Source: Arenibacter troitsensis (GTDB lineage Bacteria; Bacteroidota; Bacteroidia; Flavobacteriales; Flavobacteriaceae). Taken from it: a stretch of DNA of 64,000 nucleotides. The DNA lies in assembly GCF_900177645.1 (NCBI RefSeq), contig NZ_FXAO01000012.1:47213-111212 (forward strand), in the 5' to 3' direction. Made by a program: the position numbers and the translations under genes. A model generated the notes under the pieces. The model worked only from the letters and a program-made list of their open reading frames with translations, ran no database searches and was not told the DNA's origin. Each line of letters begins with the position of its first letter. Position 1 is the first letter of the stretch. Positions 1 through 8,396 of the stretch are shown here, in pieces.

Positions 1-157
1 GCGATTTTCTGTATTCCTCCTTGTCGAAAACGTCGTTCAGCTCATTGGGAACAACATTCGTATAGCGTTGGGCGTTCAAATATTCCAGTAAAGCTTCAAT
101 TAAAAATTGAATCAATAAAATGGCAATTATAAAATAAAATAGGGTATTACTATTCAT
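1..157 (-). CDS. M48 (Ste24-like) metallopeptidase, N-terminal fragment
   Basis: Reading the reverse strand from the ATG at 157 gives 52 codons open to the window edge, so only the N-terminus is present. It starts MNSNTLFYFIIAILLIQF, a membrane segment, then LEYLNAQRYTNVVPNELNDV and a DKEEYRKS segment. This LN..R...VP.EL...D..EY.KS pattern is typical of the N-terminus of CAAX prenyl protease 1/Ste24-type M48 peptidases, integral-membrane zinc peptidases. The catalytic HExxH lies outside the window, so the family call rests on the N-terminal pattern only. Confidence 0.7.
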   Translation of the reverse strand, partial: MNSNTLFYFIIAILLIQFLIEALLEYLNAQRYTNVVPNELNDVFDKEEYRKS

Positions 158-219
158 TTAAAAAGATAATCGATTTCAATATTATTATAAGTCGCAGTTT
201 TGCGGATGTCGGTTCTTCC

Positions 220-1029
220 TTAAAATCCCCGTTGTCTCCTCGCCTCAAAGATAAGTATTGCTGCGGATACCGAAACATTCATGGAGTCTATTTCTCCATG
301 CATGGGAATAATAATATTTTGGGTTGCCTTGTTCAACCATTCCTCGGATAGACCTGTAGCCTCCGTTCCCACTACAATTGCCGAGCCTTTGGTGAAATCT
401 ACTTTGGTATATGGTTTGGAGGCACTTAATGCCGCACAGTTAATAGCAATATTATGGCCAATTAAGAATTGGATTATTTCGGGTGTGGTCCCCATGGCTA
501 TGTTGGTAGTGAAAACGCATCCTACACTGGAACGGATTATATTTGGGTTGTATAGGTCGCTTTTGGGATTGGCAATGATTACGGCGTCCAGGTCGGCAGC
601 ATCGGCAGTACGGAGTAGGGCGCCAATATTGCCTGGTTTTTCAGGGGCTTCCGCCACTAAAATAAGGGGATTGTCGTTTTTGAATTTTAAGGAATCCAGT
701 GAATGCTCCCGAGCTACAGCTATGGCCATTATGCCCTCTGTGGTGTCCCTATGTGCCAATTTCTGAAAGATATCCTTTGATATGGCAATTACTTCGGGGG
801 CAGGGGAAATATTCTGTATTAATTCCAAAATAGTATCGCCAGCCACTAGTTCTGGGTAGAAAAGAATGGTCTTTAAGGTGTACAGTCCCTTAATGGCGAG
901 TTGCAGCTCTTTGATGCCTTCAATAACAAAAAGCCCATTTTTTTTTCGTTCCCTTGATTTTTCCTTTAAAGATATTGTACTCCTTACCAAAGGGTTGTGG
1001 ATACTGCTAATCTCTTTTATATGGCTCAT
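220..1029 (-). CDS. TrmH/SpoU-family RNA 2'-O-methyltransferase
   Basis: 269 residues, usual length for bacterial SpoU methylases that transfer a methyl group from S-adenosylmethionine to a ribose 2'-OH of rRNA or tRNA. The N-terminal part (about 1-100) resembles the substrate-binding domain of RlmB/TsnR-like enzymes (IHNPLVR, then FVIEGIKE). The C-terminal knotted SPOUT domain shows all three SpoU motifs: NPNIIRSSVG (about 160), GTEATGLSEEW (about 218) and IPMHGEIDSMNVSVSAAI (about 240). The RNA and nucleotide targeted cannot be told from sequence. A TATTTTTG -7 box lies just upstream. It is divergent from the lipoprotein gene at 1102. Confidence 0.9.
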   Translation of the reverse strand: MSHIKEISSIHNPLVRSTISLKEKSRERKKNGLFVIEGIKELQLAIKGLYTLKTILFYPELVAGDTILELIQNISPAPEVIAISKDIFQKLAHRDTTEGIMAIAVAREHSLDSLKFKNDNPLILVAEAPEKPGNIGALLRTADAADLDAVIIANPKSDLYNPNIIRSSVGCVFTTNIAMGTTPEIIQFLIGHNIAINCAALSASKPYTKVDFTKGSAIVVGTEATGLSEEWLNKATQNIIIPMHGEIDSMNVSVSAAILIFEARRQRGF

Positions 1030-1034
1030 TGGTG

Positions 1035-1042
1035 CAAAAATA
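1035..1042 (-). promoter_or_regulatory. Bacteroidota -7 promoter box (TATTTTTG) for the SpoU methylase
   Basis: On the reverse strand this reads TATTTTTG, an exact TAnnTTTG match, 6 nt before the ATG at 1029. No convincing -33 TTG was seen. The predicted transcript would have an almost absent 5' leader. Confidence 0.45.
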
Positions 1043-1101
1043 ATATATTCTGTTAACTTAATTATGGTTTTACGACCAATGGGGCAACTAAAATAGGTAA
1101 C

Positions 1102-1905
1102 ATGAAATATGTAAGTGTAGTTGTGCTATTGGCTAGTGCACTTTCCTGTAAAATGGAAAACAAAACAAAGGAGGTTGTAGTGGAATCGGGCAAGCCTATG
1201 ACAGAAAAAAGGGTAGAGCTGCAACGCTATCCGGAAACATTAGTAAAAGTCTTTGAGGCCCATGGGGGTTTGGAGGATTGGAAAGATAAGAGGACTTTGG
1301 TTTTCAAATTGGGAGAGGAGCTGCATACCATGGATCTTCAAACTAGAATGGATAGGGTGGATGCAGCAGCTTATTCCCTTGGTTTTGATGGCAAAATGGT
1401 ATGGCTGTTGAACGAAGAAAAGATGTTTAAAGGAGATCCTGTATTTTATCATAACCTTATGTCTTATTTTTTCAATATGCCTTTTGTATTGGGCGATAAT
1501 GGAATTGTTTATGCCGAAACGGAGGATTTGGTATTTGAAGGGATCAATTATCCCGGTATTGCCGTAAGTTTCAAATCAGGAGTCGGCACCTCCTATAAGG
1601 ATGAATACTTTTTACACTATGACCCCAAAACTTTTAAAATGGCATGGCTTGGTTATACGGTCAGCTACAGAAGTGGAGAACGCTCCGATAAAGTAAGTTG
1701 GATAGGGTATCATGATTGGGCGGATGTAAACGGACTTAAAGTACCCAAAGTATTGACTTGGTACAGTTCGGAGGGGCGCACGATTAAGGAGCCTCGAAAA
1801 CCGGTGGTTTATGAGGGAATTGAGTTTAGTGAAGATGCCAAACCGTTAAGCTTCTATGGGAAGCCCCAGAACGGGACATATGTTGAAGGAAAGGTACAGG
1901 AGTAA
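1102..1905 (+). CDS. DUF6503-type lipoprotein
   Basis: 267 residues. The start MKYVSVVVLLASALSC carries a lipobox (SALSC), so the mature protein should be lipid-anchored at Cys16. The body begins with KVFEAHGGLEDWKDKRTLVF and continues with alternating beta-strand segments (FDGKMVWLLN, FEGINYPGIAVSF, WADVNGLKVPKVLTWY). This resembles the flavobacterial DUF6503 family, whose fold recalls LolA/outer-membrane lipoprotein-sorting proteins; no biochemical function is known. It stands alone, divergent from the methylase at 220-1029. Confidence 0.75.
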   Translation: MKYVSVVVLLASALSCKMENKTKEVVVESGKPMTEKRVELQRYPETLVKVFEAHGGLEDWKDKRTLVFKLGEELHTMDLQTRMDRVDAAAYSLGFDGKMVWLLNEEKMFKGDPVFYHNLMSYFFNMPFVLGDNGIVYAETEDLVFEGINYPGIAVSFKSGVGTSYKDEYFLHYDPKTFKMAWLGYTVSYRSGERSDKVSWIGYHDWADVNGLKVPKVLTWYSSEGRTIKEPRKPVVYEGIEFSEDAKPLSFYGKPQNGTYVEGKVQE

Positions 1906-1921
1906 AAAAAACTGGGTGTTG

Positions 1922-1951
1922 CCGATCCGGGAAATACGGGCTAAAAGGATC
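1922..1951 (+). terminator. Possible hairpin after the DUF6503 lipoprotein
   Basis: CCGATCC pairs with GGATCGG across a 16-base interior, 17 bases after the stop codon. No T-run follows, so an intrinsic terminator is only a possibility. The rest of the gap up to 2049 shows nothing else. Confidence 0.3.
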
Positions 1952-2049
1952 GGTAATAATAGTGTTTGATGTTCATTAATGGGTTTAGTTTGTTGCTTAT
2001 TGGGTTTTGTTCTATAATCTAATGGGTATTGGCAAATAATGCTTTTCTG

Positions 2050-3117
2050 TTATAAGGGATTTTGTTGATAATAATTAACCAATAGGGTCACCACAGCATT
2101 GTAGCTTTTTATTCCTTCCTTCTGATTGTTGGCCTTTAAAAAAGTATTGAATATAGATTTAAAAATAGGCTCCGTGGGATTTTCATGAGCCACCCAGAAT
2201 TCGGCAATTTCTTTATAATTCTTTTTTACACCTGGATTCAGTTTGTTGTACTGACGTTTAAACTCCTCTTGGTCCTGATTCGCAAGATCATTAAGGCAAT
2301 AGCTTAGGGCGTAGGCATATGCGGAATATTTAAAGTAGATATCCTCATTGCTAACGGTTGCCAAATAACCAATAAAATTGGTTTCATTTTCAGCGGAAAA
2401 CCCCAATTGGTGGCCTATCTCGTGGCCACATATAACAGGAAATCTAAAATTGGGGAGTTCACTATTTGCCTGGGCTTCATTGGTGAAAGGGTTTAAATAA
2501 CCACCATAACCCATATAGCTCAAAGGGATGCTGAATATTGATTTTTTTAAGCTTGGATGGTGGTAGGTAAAAAGGGGAATTTTGTTTTTTAGGGATTGAT
2601 AGCCTTCCAGGGTGCGGCCCATAATTTCTTTTTTAGTATAGGGGACTTGAACTATTTTACTGGTGTCAGCGGTTATCCTGAATTGGATTTCATTGGTTTT
2701 AAGCACCAGTTGGTCCACAAAATCCACTAGGTCTTCTTGGCTGTGTTTTGCGCCAAGTTGAAGGGATTGCGAAAGGGGTTGCCGGTAATAATTTAATCCC
2801 CATGAGATATGAAATGTAAAGTAAGCAACGGAAAGAACCATGGCTATATTCCGTATAAACCCCCATAATTTGATTTTTATGGACATTCTATTCAGGATGA
2901 TATAACGCACGCCCAAAATAATAAGAAGTGCATAAAGAATGTCACCTACGGAAAATGGGATCCATCCCATTAAGATGCGCCAAAATCCGGAAATATATGG
3001 GTATAAACCTTTACTGTAATAGGTTTCTATAAATTCAGGGTATCTGCCAAGCCATTTTACCAAGATTATCTGAGGTACCAATAGAATGGCAATGAGATTT
3101 TTTATTTTAGTATTCAT
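2050..3117 (-). CDS. DUF3810 membrane protein with HExxH metallopeptidase motif
   Basis: About 355 residues from the ATG at 3117. An in-frame ATG at 3135 would lie upstream of the -7 box at 3123-3130 and is not preferred. Three membrane segments occupy the first ~110 residues (KNLIAILLVPQIILVKWLG; WIPFSVGDILYALLIILGV; IRNIAMVLSVAYFTFHISWG). The soluble part contains ICGHEIGHQLGF followed by ENETNF, a zinc-type HExxH with a plausible downstream Glu ligand. This is the DUF3810 family, common in Bacteroidota; the motif suggests a membrane-anchored metallopeptidase, but no substrate is known. Divergent from pepD. Confidence 0.85.
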   Translation of the reverse strand: MNTKIKNLIAILLVPQIILVKWLGRYPEFIETYYSKGLYPYISGFWRILMGWIPFSVGDILYALLIILGVRYIILNRMSIKIKLWGFIRNIAMVLSVAYFTFHISWGLNYYRQPLSQSLQLGAKHSQEDLVDFVDQLVLKTNEIQFRITADTSKIVQVPYTKKEIMGRTLEGYQSLKNKIPLFTYHHPSLKKSIFSIPLSYMGYGGYLNPFTNEAQANSELPNFRFPVICGHEIGHQLGFSAENETNFIGYLATVSNEDIYFKYSAYAYALSYCLNDLANQDQEEFKRQYNKLNPGVKKNYKEIAEFWVAHENPTEPIFKSIFNTFLKANNQKEGIKSYNAVVTLLVNYYQQNPL

Positions 3118-3122
3118 CGGTT

Positions 3123-3130
3123 CAAAAATA
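3123..3130 (-). promoter_or_regulatory. -7 promoter box (TATTTTTG) for the DUF3810 gene
   Basis: Exact TAnnTTTG match on the reverse strand. Only 5 bases separate it from the ATG at 3117, so the mRNA would be leaderless or nearly so. Confidence 0.45.
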
Positions 3131-3163
3131 GCCAATAATCTAGCAAGGTTGTTTTTCTATCTG

Positions 3164-3171
3164 TATTTTTG
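3164..3171 (+). promoter_or_regulatory. -7 promoter box (TATTTTTG) for pepD
   Basis: Exact TAnnTTTG match 18 bases upstream of the ATG at 3190. It overlaps the alternative upstream start at 3169, which decides the pepD start in favour of 3190. Confidence 0.5.
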
Positions 3172-3189
3172 ACTTCACAATTTATTAAT

Positions 3190-4650
3190 ATGAATAAGAA
3201 AATAAGAGTTTTAGAGCCTAAAAGTGTCTGGAATAAATTTGCCGATTTAAATGCCGTTCCAAGACCATCCAAACATGAGGAGCGGGTAATAGAATTTATG
3301 ATGGACTTTGGCAAGTCGCTTGGCCTTGAAACCATCAAGGACCACGTGGGGAATGTAATCATTAAGAAGCCTGCATCAGTGGGTATGGAAGATAGGAAGA
3401 CCGTTATTCTGCAGTCACATTTGGACATGGTACACCAAAAAAATGCTGATACGGTTTTCGACTTTAACACCCAGGGCATAGAGATGTATGTAGACGGTGA
3501 TTGGGTAAGGGCAAAAGGTACCACCTTGGGAGCCGATAACGGCTTGGGGGTAGCCACTATAATGGCCCTGTTGGAGAGCAAGAATATTCCCCACCCTCCT
3601 TTGGAAGCCTTATTTACGATCGATGAAGAAACTGGAATGACAGGAGCCAAGGGATTACAAGGGGGACTTTTGAATGGGGATATTTTGTTGAATCTGGATA
3701 CAGAGGATGACGATGAAATAGATATTGGTTGCGCAGGGGGTATAGATATTACTGCCAAAGGAATATATGGGGAGGTTCCTATAAACGCGGGTTACGCTGG
3801 TTATAAAATGGTGGTGAAAGGTCTCTCTGGGGGCCATAGTGGAATGGATATCCATTTAGGACTGGGCAATGCCAATAAAATCATGAATTCTTTATTGATA
3901 TTGGGGCAGAAGCAACTTGGTTTAAGGATTTCTAAAATTGATGGTGGAGGTCTGCGAAATGCAATTCCTAGGGAAAGCACTGCTTTGGTTGCAATAAAAG
4001 TATCGGACTCCAAGGAATTGGAAACTTTGTTTAAAGATTGGGCCAGTAATTTAAATAAGGAGTTTGCCGCGACCGAGCCTAATCTTTTGATTGCTTGCGA
4101 ACCTGCCCCTCTTCCAAAAATGGTTATGGAAGCCAAGGACCAGTTGGCACTAACGGAAGCTCTTAAGAATGCCCATAACGGGGTCTACGCCATGAGCAAA
4201 TCTATGAAAGACTTGGTGGAGACATCCAACAATATTGCAAGGGTGGAGGTCGGTGATGGCCAGGTAAAGATTGCATGCCTAACCAGGTCATCCGTGGAGG
4301 CCGGTAAAATGGAATTGGCCAAAAACCTACAGAGCAATTTTGAAATGGCTGGGTATGAAGTAGTTTTAAGTGGGGAATATCCTGGTTGGAATCCCAATCC
4401 TAATTCGGCTATCCTGAAACTGTTACGTAAAAAATATAAGGAGCTTTTTAAGGAGCAGCCCAGAGTGGTTGCCTGTCACGCAGGTTTGGAATGTGGAATT
4501 TTGGGAAAGAATTATCCTGAAGTAGATATGATAAGTTTTGGGCCCACTATAAAAGGTGCCCATTCTCCCGATGAACGAGCCAGCATATCCTCCCTGCAAA
4601 AATTTTGGAAATACATTTTGGAAATACTTGTTGAAATTCCAAGAAAGTAA
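3190..4650 (+). CDS. pepD: aminoacyl-histidine dipeptidase (PepD-type, M20/M28 clan)
   Basis: 486 residues from the ATG at 3190, the usual PepD length. PepD is a cytosolic zinc dipeptidase that hydrolyses Xaa-His and other dipeptides. Seen motifs: SHLDMVHQKN (about 77, metal-binding His and Asp), GADNGLGVATIMALLE (about 110, bridging Asp), DEETGMTGAKGL (about 142, catalytic and metal Glu pair), LNLDTEDDDE (about 168), GGHSGMDIHLG in the dimerisation lid domain (about 215), and AHSPDERASI near the C-terminus (metal His). All expected catalytic positions appear intact. Divergent from DUF3810 and followed by a strong terminator. Confidence 0.93.
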   Translation: MNKKIRVLEPKSVWNKFADLNAVPRPSKHEERVIEFMMDFGKSLGLETIKDHVGNVIIKKPASVGMEDRKTVILQSHLDMVHQKNADTVFDFNTQGIEMYVDGDWVRAKGTTLGADNGLGVATIMALLESKNIPHPPLEALFTIDEETGMTGAKGLQGGLLNGDILLNLDTEDDDEIDIGCAGGIDITAKGIYGEVPINAGYAGYKMVVKGLSGGHSGMDIHLGLGNANKIMNSLLILGQKQLGLRISKIDGGGLRNAIPRESTALVAIKVSDSKELETLFKDWASNLNKEFAATEPNLLIACEPAPLPKMVMEAKDQLALTEALKNAHNGVYAMSKSMKDLVETSNNIARVEVGDGQVKIACLTRSSVEAGKMELAKNLQSNFEMAGYEVVLSGEYPGWNPNPNSAILKLLRKKYKELFKEQPRVVACHAGLECGILGKNYPEVDMISFGPTIKGAHSPDERASISSLQKFWKYILEILVEIPRK

Positions 4651-4722
4651 TTGGCCTATGGCTTGAAAGCTGCATAGGTTACAAGATGTACAGGTCTGTA
4701 AAACAATTATATAGCTTGTTAT

Positions 4723-4760
4723 AAAAATCCTCCATCAAGAAAAGATGGAGGATTTTTTTT
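4723..4760 (+). terminator. Rho-independent terminator after pepD
   Basis: AATCCTCCATC pairs with GATGGAGGATT around a short A-rich loop and is followed by an unbroken run of T. Confidence 0.85.
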
Positions 4761-4818
4761 AGGATTTCATGATTAAATTTCTTATATTTAAAGGAATCGA
4801 AAGAAAAAGATATCGATA

Positions 4819-5277
4819 ATGGGAATTAAAAGTTTTCAGGGGCCTAGAGTTCAACAACCCAGTGAAGAAGCGCCACTAAGGGTATGTGATTATATGACCA
4901 GAAAACTGATTACTTTTAAACCAGAACAATCTGTAGAAGAAGTAATCGTGGCCTTATTGAAGTATAAAATTTCTGGTGGTCCGGTGGTGAATGATAGGAA
5001 TGAATTGGTAGGGATGATTTCTGAAGGGGATTGTATTAAGCACATAAGTGAAAATAGATATCACAACCTGCCAAGTTCCAATCTGACCGTGGAGGGGCAT
5101 ATGATAAAAAATGTGGAAACCATTGATGGCAATATGAATATTTTTGATGCGGCCAACAAATTTTTGAACCAAAAGCGCAGACGTTTTCCAATTGTGGAAA
5201 ATGGAAAGTTGGTGGGGCAAATTTCCCAGAAAGATATTTTAAAGGCTACCTTAAAACTTAAATCGCAAAACTGGTAA
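4819..5277 (+). CDS. CBS-domain pair protein
   Basis: 152 residues made almost entirely of two CBS motifs: residues about 22-78 (VCDYMTRKLITFKPEQS ... VVNDRNELVGMISEGDCI) and about 90-148 (VEGHMIKNVETIDG ... PIVENGKLVGQISQKDIL). A CBS pair forms a Bateman module that usually binds adenine nucleotides. There is no attached enzyme or channel domain, so this is probably a free-standing regulatory module whose partner is unknown. It is monocistronic between two terminators. Confidence 0.88.
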   Translation: MGIKSFQGPRVQQPSEEAPLRVCDYMTRKLITFKPEQSVEEVIVALLKYKISGGPVVNDRNELVGMISEGDCIKHISENRYHNLPSSNLTVEGHMIKNVETIDGNMNIFDAANKFLNQKRRRFPIVENGKLVGQISQKDILKATLKLKSQNW

Positions 5278-5366
5278 TAGAATGTTCGCCTAGTTTTGAT
5301 CCCAATGAAAAATGCTGCTTAGTTCGATTTGTAGGGTTATAGTATTCGTACAACGAAATGAGTGAT

Positions 5367-5414
5367 AAAAAAATCCTAGTTGATCTCCGATTTAGATACC
5401 AACTAGGATTTTTT
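5367..5414. terminator. Bidirectional terminator between CBS gene and cyclophilin-FKBP gene
   Basis: TCCTAGTTG pairs with CAACTAGGA, flanked by seven A on the left and six T on the right, so it can stop transcription from both convergent genes. Confidence 0.85.
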
Positions 5415-5431
5415 AACTTTTGGAAATATTA

Positions 5432-6538
5432 TTATTGGGCTATTCCAGTAATTTCCAGATCAAAAATTAATTTGGCATTCGGGGGAATTGGACCATAGCC
5501 AGCTTCACCATATCCTAAATGGGATGGTATAAATAAACGAACCTTATCCCCAACCTTCATTTGCATGAGACCTTCCTTAAAGCCTGGAATTATCCTGGCT
5601 TCAGGGCTGTAGTCCATTGGAATGGCCTCATAACCTCTACCTTGTTTTCTGGCCTCCTGATATACGCCATATTTTTTAGCGATCTCTTCGTAGTTACTGT
5701 CAAAAAGTGATCCGTCCGATAAATATCCTGCGTACAACACATTAACCTTTTGTCCTACTTTGGGTTTTTCTCCATCACCCTCTGCTAGGGTAAGTATTTT
5801 AAGCCCGGATGGAAGCTCTTCAGCCTTACTTTCCTCGTTATTAATTTGGATCACGAAGTCGGTTTTCATTTTCTCCATCGCCTTGAGTCTTTCCTCTTCC
5901 TCGGCAAAGTAATCGCTCATTACTTTTACGGCGTCAAATTTTTTGGCTTCCTTACCGTTTCTAATAATTTCAACGGTGTTCATAACCACATCCGTAACCG
6001 GTCTGTCGCCTTCCGAAGTTTTAACATTGGCAATAGAATCAACAATGTCCATACCTTTAACAACCTCGCCAAAAACAGTATGTCTGCCGTTTAAAAAGGG
6101 GGTTTCCTTATGGGTGATGAAAAACTGACTTCCGTTGGTAGTAGGTCCGGAATTGGCCATGGATAGAATACCGGCCTTATTGTGGGTAAGGGAATCGTTA
6201 AATTCATCCTTGAATTTATATCCAGGATTTCCCATGCCCGTTCCTGTCGGATCTCCACCTTGAATCATAAAGTCTTTTATAATTCTATGAAAGATGATGC
6301 CATCATAATATTTTTTGCCCTTTAGGCTGTCGGTAACAAAAGGATTGTTTCCTTCGGCTAGGGATATAAAATTGGCAACGGTCAAAGGGGTTTTTTGGTA
6401 CTCCAATTTAAGGAGGATTTCACCTTTGGAGGTGGTAATATCCGCAAAAATACCATCTCCCAAATCAGCATGCTTACTGGACTTACAGCTGGAAAATGCT
6501 ATGGATACTACTGCCAATAATAAATAAATGTTCTTCAT
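5432..6538 (-). CDS. secreted lipoprotein cyclophilin-FKBP fusion (dual-family immunophilin)
   Basis: 368 residues. The signal peptide ends in a lipobox (AFSSC, Cys about 18), so this is an envelope lipoprotein. A cyclophilin domain spans about 30-195 (FHRIIKDFMIQGGDPTGTG; FITHKETPFLNGRHTVFGEV), followed by a charged helical linker and an FKBP domain at about 250-368 (VNVLYAGYLSDGSLFDSN; IPGFKEGLMQMKVGDKVRLF; HLGYGEAGYGPIPPNAKLIF). Both domains are peptidyl-prolyl cis-trans isomerases, so it probably assists folding of exported proteins. It lies 11 bases downstream of gldI in the same operon. A cytosolic relative of the same architecture sits at 50989-51921. Confidence 0.92.
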   Translation of the reverse strand: MKNIYLLLAVVSIAFSSCKSSKHADLGDGIFADITTSKGEILLKLEYQKTPLTVANFISLAEGNNPFVTDSLKGKKYYDGIIFHRIIKDFMIQGGDPTGTGMGNPGYKFKDEFNDSLTHNKAGILSMANSGPTTNGSQFFITHKETPFLNGRHTVFGEVVKGMDIVDSIANVKTSEGDRPVTDVVMNTVEIIRNGKEAKKFDAVKVMSDYFAEEEERLKAMEKMKTDFVIQINNEESKAEELPSGLKILTLAEGDGEKPKVGQKVNVLYAGYLSDGSLFDSNYEEIAKKYGVYQEARKQGRGYEAIPMDYSPEARIIPGFKEGLMQMKVGDKVRLFIPSHLGYGEAGYGPIPPNAKLIFDLEITGIAQ

Positions 6539-6549
6539 TGTAATTAATT

Positions 6550-7095
6550 TTAATTGTTTTCTTTTTGTTTATCAATATTTAAAATGGTAATGGTGGATTT
6601 AATGGGGACGTTTACCCCAATTTTATTATTGTCCCCGTGATATCCGTAAGATAGGGAGGAGGGGAACAAAAATGTTGCGCTTTCCTTCTCTTTTAAAAGC
6701 TTTACACTATTTCTTAGACCGGGGAAAAGGTCTTGCTTATCTACCTTATAGGTTATGGTGCCTATATCCTCTTTGGAGTATATGGTGTCATTGTTGAAAG
6801 TCATGACATTGTACTGCAATGTAACCAGGTCATCTGTTTTAGGGTAGTAATCGGTTTGTTCGCTCTTGTGAATATAATGGTACCATGAGCCGATTCCGCT
6901 GGAGAAATAGGTGTTCAAGGAGTCATTTTTAATGATTTCCATGATATGTTTTTCTTCCTTTGCCAATAGGTCCTTATTCCTTTCCACCGATTTTTGTAAA
7001 ATGCTTCCGGTTTTAACTTTGACCGGCTTTCGCGGTTCAGGTCCATTGCAGCTAAAAACGGCGACAATAAGCAAAAGAAATATTAGGTTTTTCAT
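6550..7095 (-). CDS. gldI: gliding-motility lipoprotein GldI (FKBP-type isomerase)
   Basis: 181 residues. The lipobox VFSCNGPEPRKP gives a mature lipoprotein at Cys16. The C-terminal half is an FKBP-like domain (TYKVDKQDLFPGLRNSVKLL, then FLFPSSLSYGYHGD and VPIKSTITILNI). GldI is one of the lipoproteins needed for gliding and type IX secretion in flavobacteria, and the N-terminal pattern matches that family rather than generic FKBPs. Its ATG overlaps the stop of the upstream DHH gene by four bases (ATGA), indicating translational coupling. Confidence 0.9.
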   Translation of the reverse strand: MKNLIFLLLIVAVFSCNGPEPRKPVKVKTGSILQKSVERNKDLLAKEEKHIMEIIKNDSLNTYFSSGIGSWYHYIHKSEQTDYYPKTDDLVTLQYNVMTFNNDTIYSKEDIGTITYKVDKQDLFPGLRNSVKLLKEKESATFLFPSSLSYGYHGDNNKIGVNVPIKSTITILNIDKQKENN

Positions 7096-8108
7096 GCGTT
7101 TAGATCATCTTTATATTGTGGTAATAAGGACTTGAATAGGCTTATGGTTTCTTCTATGGAAACATCGCTTCGTCCACCTGCCGCATTTGTATGTCCGCCT
7201 CCATTAAAATGGGCTCTAGCGAATTCATTTACGGAAAAATCACCTTCAGATCTAAAGGAGATCTTGATAATTCCTTCCTCCCGGTTTTCAATGAAAATAA
7301 CGGCAAAAACAATTCCTTCCAAGGTTAGACCGTAATTTACAAAACCTTCCGTATCTCCCTTTTTATAATTGTAGGTATCCAATTCGTCTTGTGACAAAGT
7401 GATGAATGCCGTATGATATTCCTCTAGGATAACCATGTTTTTTAAAGCACAACCCAAAAGATGCAATCTACTTGGGGTGTTGGTATCATATACCTTGTTA
7501 TGTGCTTCCGTATTTTTGGCACCTTTCTCTATTAATTTGGCAACAACCAAATGTGTCCTGCTGGTAGTGGAAGAATATTTAAAGGAACCGGTATCGGTCA
7601 TAATTCCGGTGTATAAGGAAATTGCAAGGTCTGGGGTAATGCTTTCCAATTCGCCTAAACCTTCAATTACATTAAAAACCATTTCACATGTAGAACTCAT
7701 ACCAACGTCTGAGTACATAATTTTGGCATAATCATCAGGTTCCTGATGGTGGTCTATCATTACAAATGCGGCTGAAGAACTTTCCAAAAGTGGTTGCAGT
7801 TGCCCTATCCTTCCCAAGTGATTGAAGTCTAAAGTAAATATTACGGAAGCATTATTAATCAGGGATTTGGCTACTGAAGGGTCTTTTTCAAAATTGACTA
7901 TCTCCTCACTTCCCGGCATCCATTTTAAAAATTTGGGAAAATCATTGGGAACAATGATGGTAGCATCCTGATCTTTGCCCTTCAGAAAGTGCCATAGCCC
8001 CAAAGTAGAACCAATAGCATCCCCGTCCGGATTTTTGTGCGGTATAATTACAATTTTCTGAGGGATGTCCAATAAGCCCTTAATTGCCTTTATAATCTCT
8101 AAATTCAT
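7092..8108 (-). CDS. nrnA: DHH-family phosphoesterase (NrnA-like)
   Basis: 338 residues from the ATG at 8108. An upstream in-frame ATG at 8261 would add about 50 residues unlike any DHH protein. N-terminal DHH domain: IIPHKNPDGDAIGSTLGL (about 17-35), TLDFNHLGRIG (about 105) and MIDHHQEPDDYA (about 130) supply the manganese ligands. C-terminal DHHA1 domain ends in NGGGHTNAAGGRSD. NrnA-type enzymes degrade oligoribonucleotides and 3'-phosphoadenosine-5'-phosphate. First gene of the operon with gldI and the cyclophilin-FKBP gene. Confidence 0.88.
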   Translation of the reverse strand: MNLEIIKAIKGLLDIPQKIVIIPHKNPDGDAIGSTLGLWHFLKGKDQDATIIVPNDFPKFLKWMPGSEEIVNFEKDPSVAKSLINNASVIFTLDFNHLGRIGQLQPLLESSSAAFVMIDHHQEPDDYAKIMYSDVGMSSTCEMVFNVIEGLGELESITPDLAISLYTGIMTDTGSFKYSSTTSRTHLVVAKLIEKGAKNTEAHNKVYDTNTPSRLHLLGCALKNMVILEEYHTAFITLSQDELDTYNYKKGDTEGFVNYGLTLEGIVFAVIFIENREEGIIKISFRSEGDFSVNEFARAHFNGGGHTNAAGGRSDVSIEETISLFKSLLPQYKDDLNA

Positions 8109-8373
8109 GCGCGCAAAGATACAATTTAATAATATATGGCATTGTTTGAAAAATCTAATTTTAAATTGGACATATACCGTGATGGAATGTATTAAAATAA
8201 AGCTGCCAAATGAGGTATGGGGAGGTGGGAATTGAATGTGTGATATCATAAGTGCATTCAAGAATTGCCGGGTATTTACGCAAAATAATAACTTGTAAAA
8301 TTTTAGGCCTTAGGCAATAGCTGATCAAAGTTAGGGGTTTCTTGCCATGTTGAAAAGAAGTCGGATTCTTGGT

Positions 8374-8381
8374 TATATTTG
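8374..8381 (+). promoter_or_regulatory. -7 promoter box (TATATTTG) for the Ca/Na antiporter
   Basis: Exact TAnnTTTG with a TTG 21 bases upstream (8350-8352) as a plausible -33 element. It overlaps the TTG codon at 8379, which is therefore rejected as the start in favour of ATG 8397. Confidence 0.5.
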
Positions 8382-8396
8382 TGGGAAAACATTTTG

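Noticed and set aside
8109..8261. N-terminal extension of the DHH phosphoesterase from ATG 8261.
   Set aside because: The extra 51 residues do not look like a DHH protein, and the conserved part begins at ATG 8108.
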